Shown here: one piece after another, positions 5,734 to 6,919 of the stretch
Position numbering within the stretch: the first letter of the stretch is position 1
How the letters are laid out: the number at the start of each line of letters is the position of its first letter
Assembly (NCBI GenBank): GCA_021820805.1
Contig: JAKADF010000180.1
Span: 1-6,919, forward strand
Length of the DNA: 6,919 nucleotides
Direction: 5' to 3'
Origin: Bacillota bacterium
GTDB lineage: Bacteria > Bacillota > Bacilli > Alicyclobacillales > Alicyclobacillaceae
Made by a program: the position numbers and the translations under genes
The notes under the pieces: model-generated
Database searches by the model: none
What the model saw: only the letters and a program-made list of their open reading frames with translations
Told to the model about the DNA's origin: nothing

Positions 5734-6480
5734 CTATTGTTGTTTTGGATTGCCCATCTGGCCATTTGCGTTCGATTGGTTTTTTGGCGGCGGATCCGTA
5801 TGTTCATCCATAAAAATTTGTCCTTCATTGTTAATCTCTGCAAAAAACACCTTATCAATCGACTCATACCCGCGTTTTTGCACTTCTTCCTGTAACCAAC
5901 CTTCTGTTTTTCGAATTGTCGAAAGTGTCTTTTGGACAGGAGTACCATCAATAATAAGAGGCAACGGCATAGATTCATCGGAAACATGCTTCGAAAAATC
6001 ACGGGGTGTAATAGGTCGGTTCTCGGCTTTTGGAAAAACGCTTAGTTTTCCTGACGTCTCTAGAATTGCAAATTCAACATCAGCAACATTCATAAAACCT
6101 TTTTCACGAAGCTGGGTCAGCAAATCATGCATTGTATAACGTATTCGCTTCATTTCGTCATCTTGAATCTGTCCACTTTTAACTAGAACGGAAGGCTCAC
6201 CGTCTACCCAATGACGAAAGCGATGGCTCTTAAGTTGACCAAACGCAACGATAAGTTGGAGACCAACAAGAAGGGAAATCGCAACAATCGATCTATAGAG
6301 CGGTACAGCTGTATCTTCCATGGGCAAGGTCGAAAGTTCTGCGATCATCACAGAGATTACAAAATCAAATACGGACAATTGACCAATTTCACGTTTTCCC
6401 ATAACTCGGAGTGCAATCATAACAACAAGATACAAAACGATTACGCGGATAACAAACTGCCATGCAGACAACCCACCCAT
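5734..6480 (-). CDS. DUF421 / YetF-family membrane protein (YrbG-like)
   Basis: A 248-residue protein with three N-terminal membrane segments (about 9-27, 36-54 and 62-82) and a soluble C-terminal domain. The DUF421 signature MGKREIGQLSVFDFVISVMI is at 27-46. The soluble part has VDGEPSVLVKSGQI (92-105), then a helix-rich stretch (KRIRYTMHDLLTQLREKG, 111-128) and VADVEFAILETSGKLSV (132-148). The biochemical role of the family is not settled; related proteins (YetF, 2Duf) have been linked to the spore inner membrane and spore resistance. Its place near comN and secDF matches YrbG of B. subtilis. The last ~20 residues (from 229) are rich in Pro, Asn and Gln and look disordered. ATG 6480 has GGGGAGAG seven bases upstream; an in-frame GTG at 6525 has no such site. 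Confidence 0.88.
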   Translation of the reverse strand: MGGLSAWQFVIRVIVLYLVVMIALRVMGKREIGQLSVFDFVISVMIAELSTLPMEDTAVPLYRSIVAISLLVGLQLIVAFGQLKSHRFRHWVDGEPSVLVKSGQIQDDEMKRIRYTMHDLLTQLREKGFMNVADVEFAILETSGKLSVFPKAENRPITPRDFSKHVSDESMPLPLIIDGTPVQKTLSTIRKTEGWLQEEVQKRGYESIDKVFFAEINNEGQIFMDEHTDPPPKNQSNANGQMGNPKQQ

Positions 6481-6487
6481 GGCGAAA

Positions 6488-6495
6488 CTCTCCCC
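6488..6495 (-). promoter_or_regulatory. Shine-Dalgarno sequence selecting the DUF421 start
   Basis: GGGGAGAG on the minus strand, seven bases before the ATG at 6480. It supports this ATG over the upstream GTG at 6525. Confidence 0.7.
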
Positions 6496-6555
6496 TTTCA
6501 GGGAATAGTATGTCCAAATCTGCACATTTCACCCAAGGCAAGTTTTTCGGGCAGG

Positions 6556-6919
6556 TCAATACTTTGCTAGAGGTATGCTTCGAGCAGAGACTTCTCTATT
6601 GTCATGTTTTAAACTCGCGAATAATTTACCAATACATTCAAAGAGTTCACCTGGATTTGATACATTCGGATATGCATTTGCAAGAATATGAACCTTAAGT
6701 GAAATTACGATATTCGTGTTTAGTGCAAAGCGATAGCTCGTGATTGATCTCGACAAACGCTCTGCAACTGCATGCAGTTCATTTGGGTTCACATTCGGCA
6801 ATAAAACAAGAACTTCATCCCCTCCATATCGACACGCGAGCTCACTTTGGCGCAAGGATTCCTTAATTATAATTCCTGTTTGACGAAGAACGCTGTCTCC
6901 TACTTCAAAGCCAAAATTC
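6556..6919 (-). CDS. GGDEF-domain protein, C-terminal part, with degenerate signature (cut by right edge)
   Basis: The frame is open from the right edge to a TGA at 6558-6556 and shows 120 residues, the end of a GGDEF domain. Complete GGDEF domains make cyclic di-GMP from two GTP. Numbering from the first complete visible codon, GFEVGD is at 3-8 (usually GHxxGD), RQSE at 23-26 (usually the RxxD inhibitory site) and RYGGDEV at 30-36 (usually GGDEF or GGEEF). The closing motif, usually ADxALYxAKxxGRN, is reduced to a weak match around ECIGKLFASLKHDNRE (94-109). The Gly-Gly-Asp-Glu core and the GD pair remain. A TTG at 6855 could be taken as a start, but homology continues upstream, so the gene surely begins beyond the window. 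The domain may be a weak cyclase or a sensor without activity. The DUF421 gene starts 75 bases after its stop. Confidence 0.82.
   Translation of the reverse strand, partial: NFGFEVGDSVLRQTGIIIKESLRQSELACRYGGDEVLVLLPNVNPNELHAVAERLSRSITSYRFALNTNIVISLKVHILANAYPNVSNPGELFECIGKLFASLKHDNREVSARSIPLAKY

Noticed and set aside
5709..6002. A 97-codon minus-strand frame inside the DUF421 gene
   Set aside because: Basic, low-complexity shadow of a gene with a clear family match in another frame.
6496..6545. Possible sigma-A promoter before the DUF421 gene (TTGGGT ... CATACT)
   Set aside because: Matches only three and four of six positions, so it is not distinguishable from chance. The gene may instead be read from upstream.
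1..6919. CRISPR array, tRNA/rRNA, insertion sequence or other novel multi-gene system
   Set aside because: No spaced direct repeats, no terminal inverted repeats or transposase, and no structural RNA signatures were seen. The window is almost fully occupied by known housekeeping families.

Overview
The window is a dense stretch of bacterial chromosome in which every supported gene lies on the minus strand and is transcribed from right to left. Content and order point to a Gram-positive endospore-former of the Bacillales. In transcription order: a GGDEF-domain gene cut by the right edge, a DUF421/YetF-type membrane protein (YrbG-like), a small ComN-type post-transcriptional regulator, secD, secF, a cation diffusion facilitator (CDF), recJ and the first codons of apt. 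From memory, Bacillus subtilis has the related order yrbG-spoVB-comN(yrzD)-secDF-yrvC-yrvD-recJ-apt. Here spoVB is absent between the DUF421 gene and comN, secDF is two genes rather than one, and a CDF transporter sits between secF and recJ. Split secD/secF and moderate GC would suit an Alicyclobacillaceae-like organism, but this is inference and no species can be named.

Region by region. Right end (6556-6919): the C-terminal part of a diguanylate-cyclase-like domain with several altered signature positions. 5734-6480: the DUF421 membrane protein. 5572-5733: a 162-base spacer holding a good match to the sigma-H promoter consensus. 5293-5571: the ComN-like gene, whose start is best placed at an internal GTG. 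5219-5292: a short spacer with a sigma-A-type promoter whose -35 box overlaps the comN stop codon. 3042-5218: secD and secF, joined by an ATGA overlap. 2981-3041: a spacer with a strong GC-rich hairpin and the CDF ribosome-binding site. 2063-2980: the CDF gene, starting at TTG. 52-2079: recJ, starting at GTG and overlapping the CDF end. 1-26: the start of apt behind its own Shine-Dalgarno sequence.

Functionally this is a housekeeping cluster: protein export (SecD/SecF), metal efflux (CDF), single-strand DNA resection in repair (RecJ) and purine salvage (Apt), with a competence-associated regulator and a spore- or membrane-associated DUF421 protein upstream. From the secD promoter onwards the genes are close enough (overlap, 85 bases with a hairpin, overlap, 25 bases) to be one transcript. 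I found no mobile element, CRISPR array, RNA gene or clearly new system. The points most worth checking are the sigma-H-like promoter before comN, the degenerate GGDEF domain, the metal-site residues of the CDF protein, and the secF-CDF hairpin.
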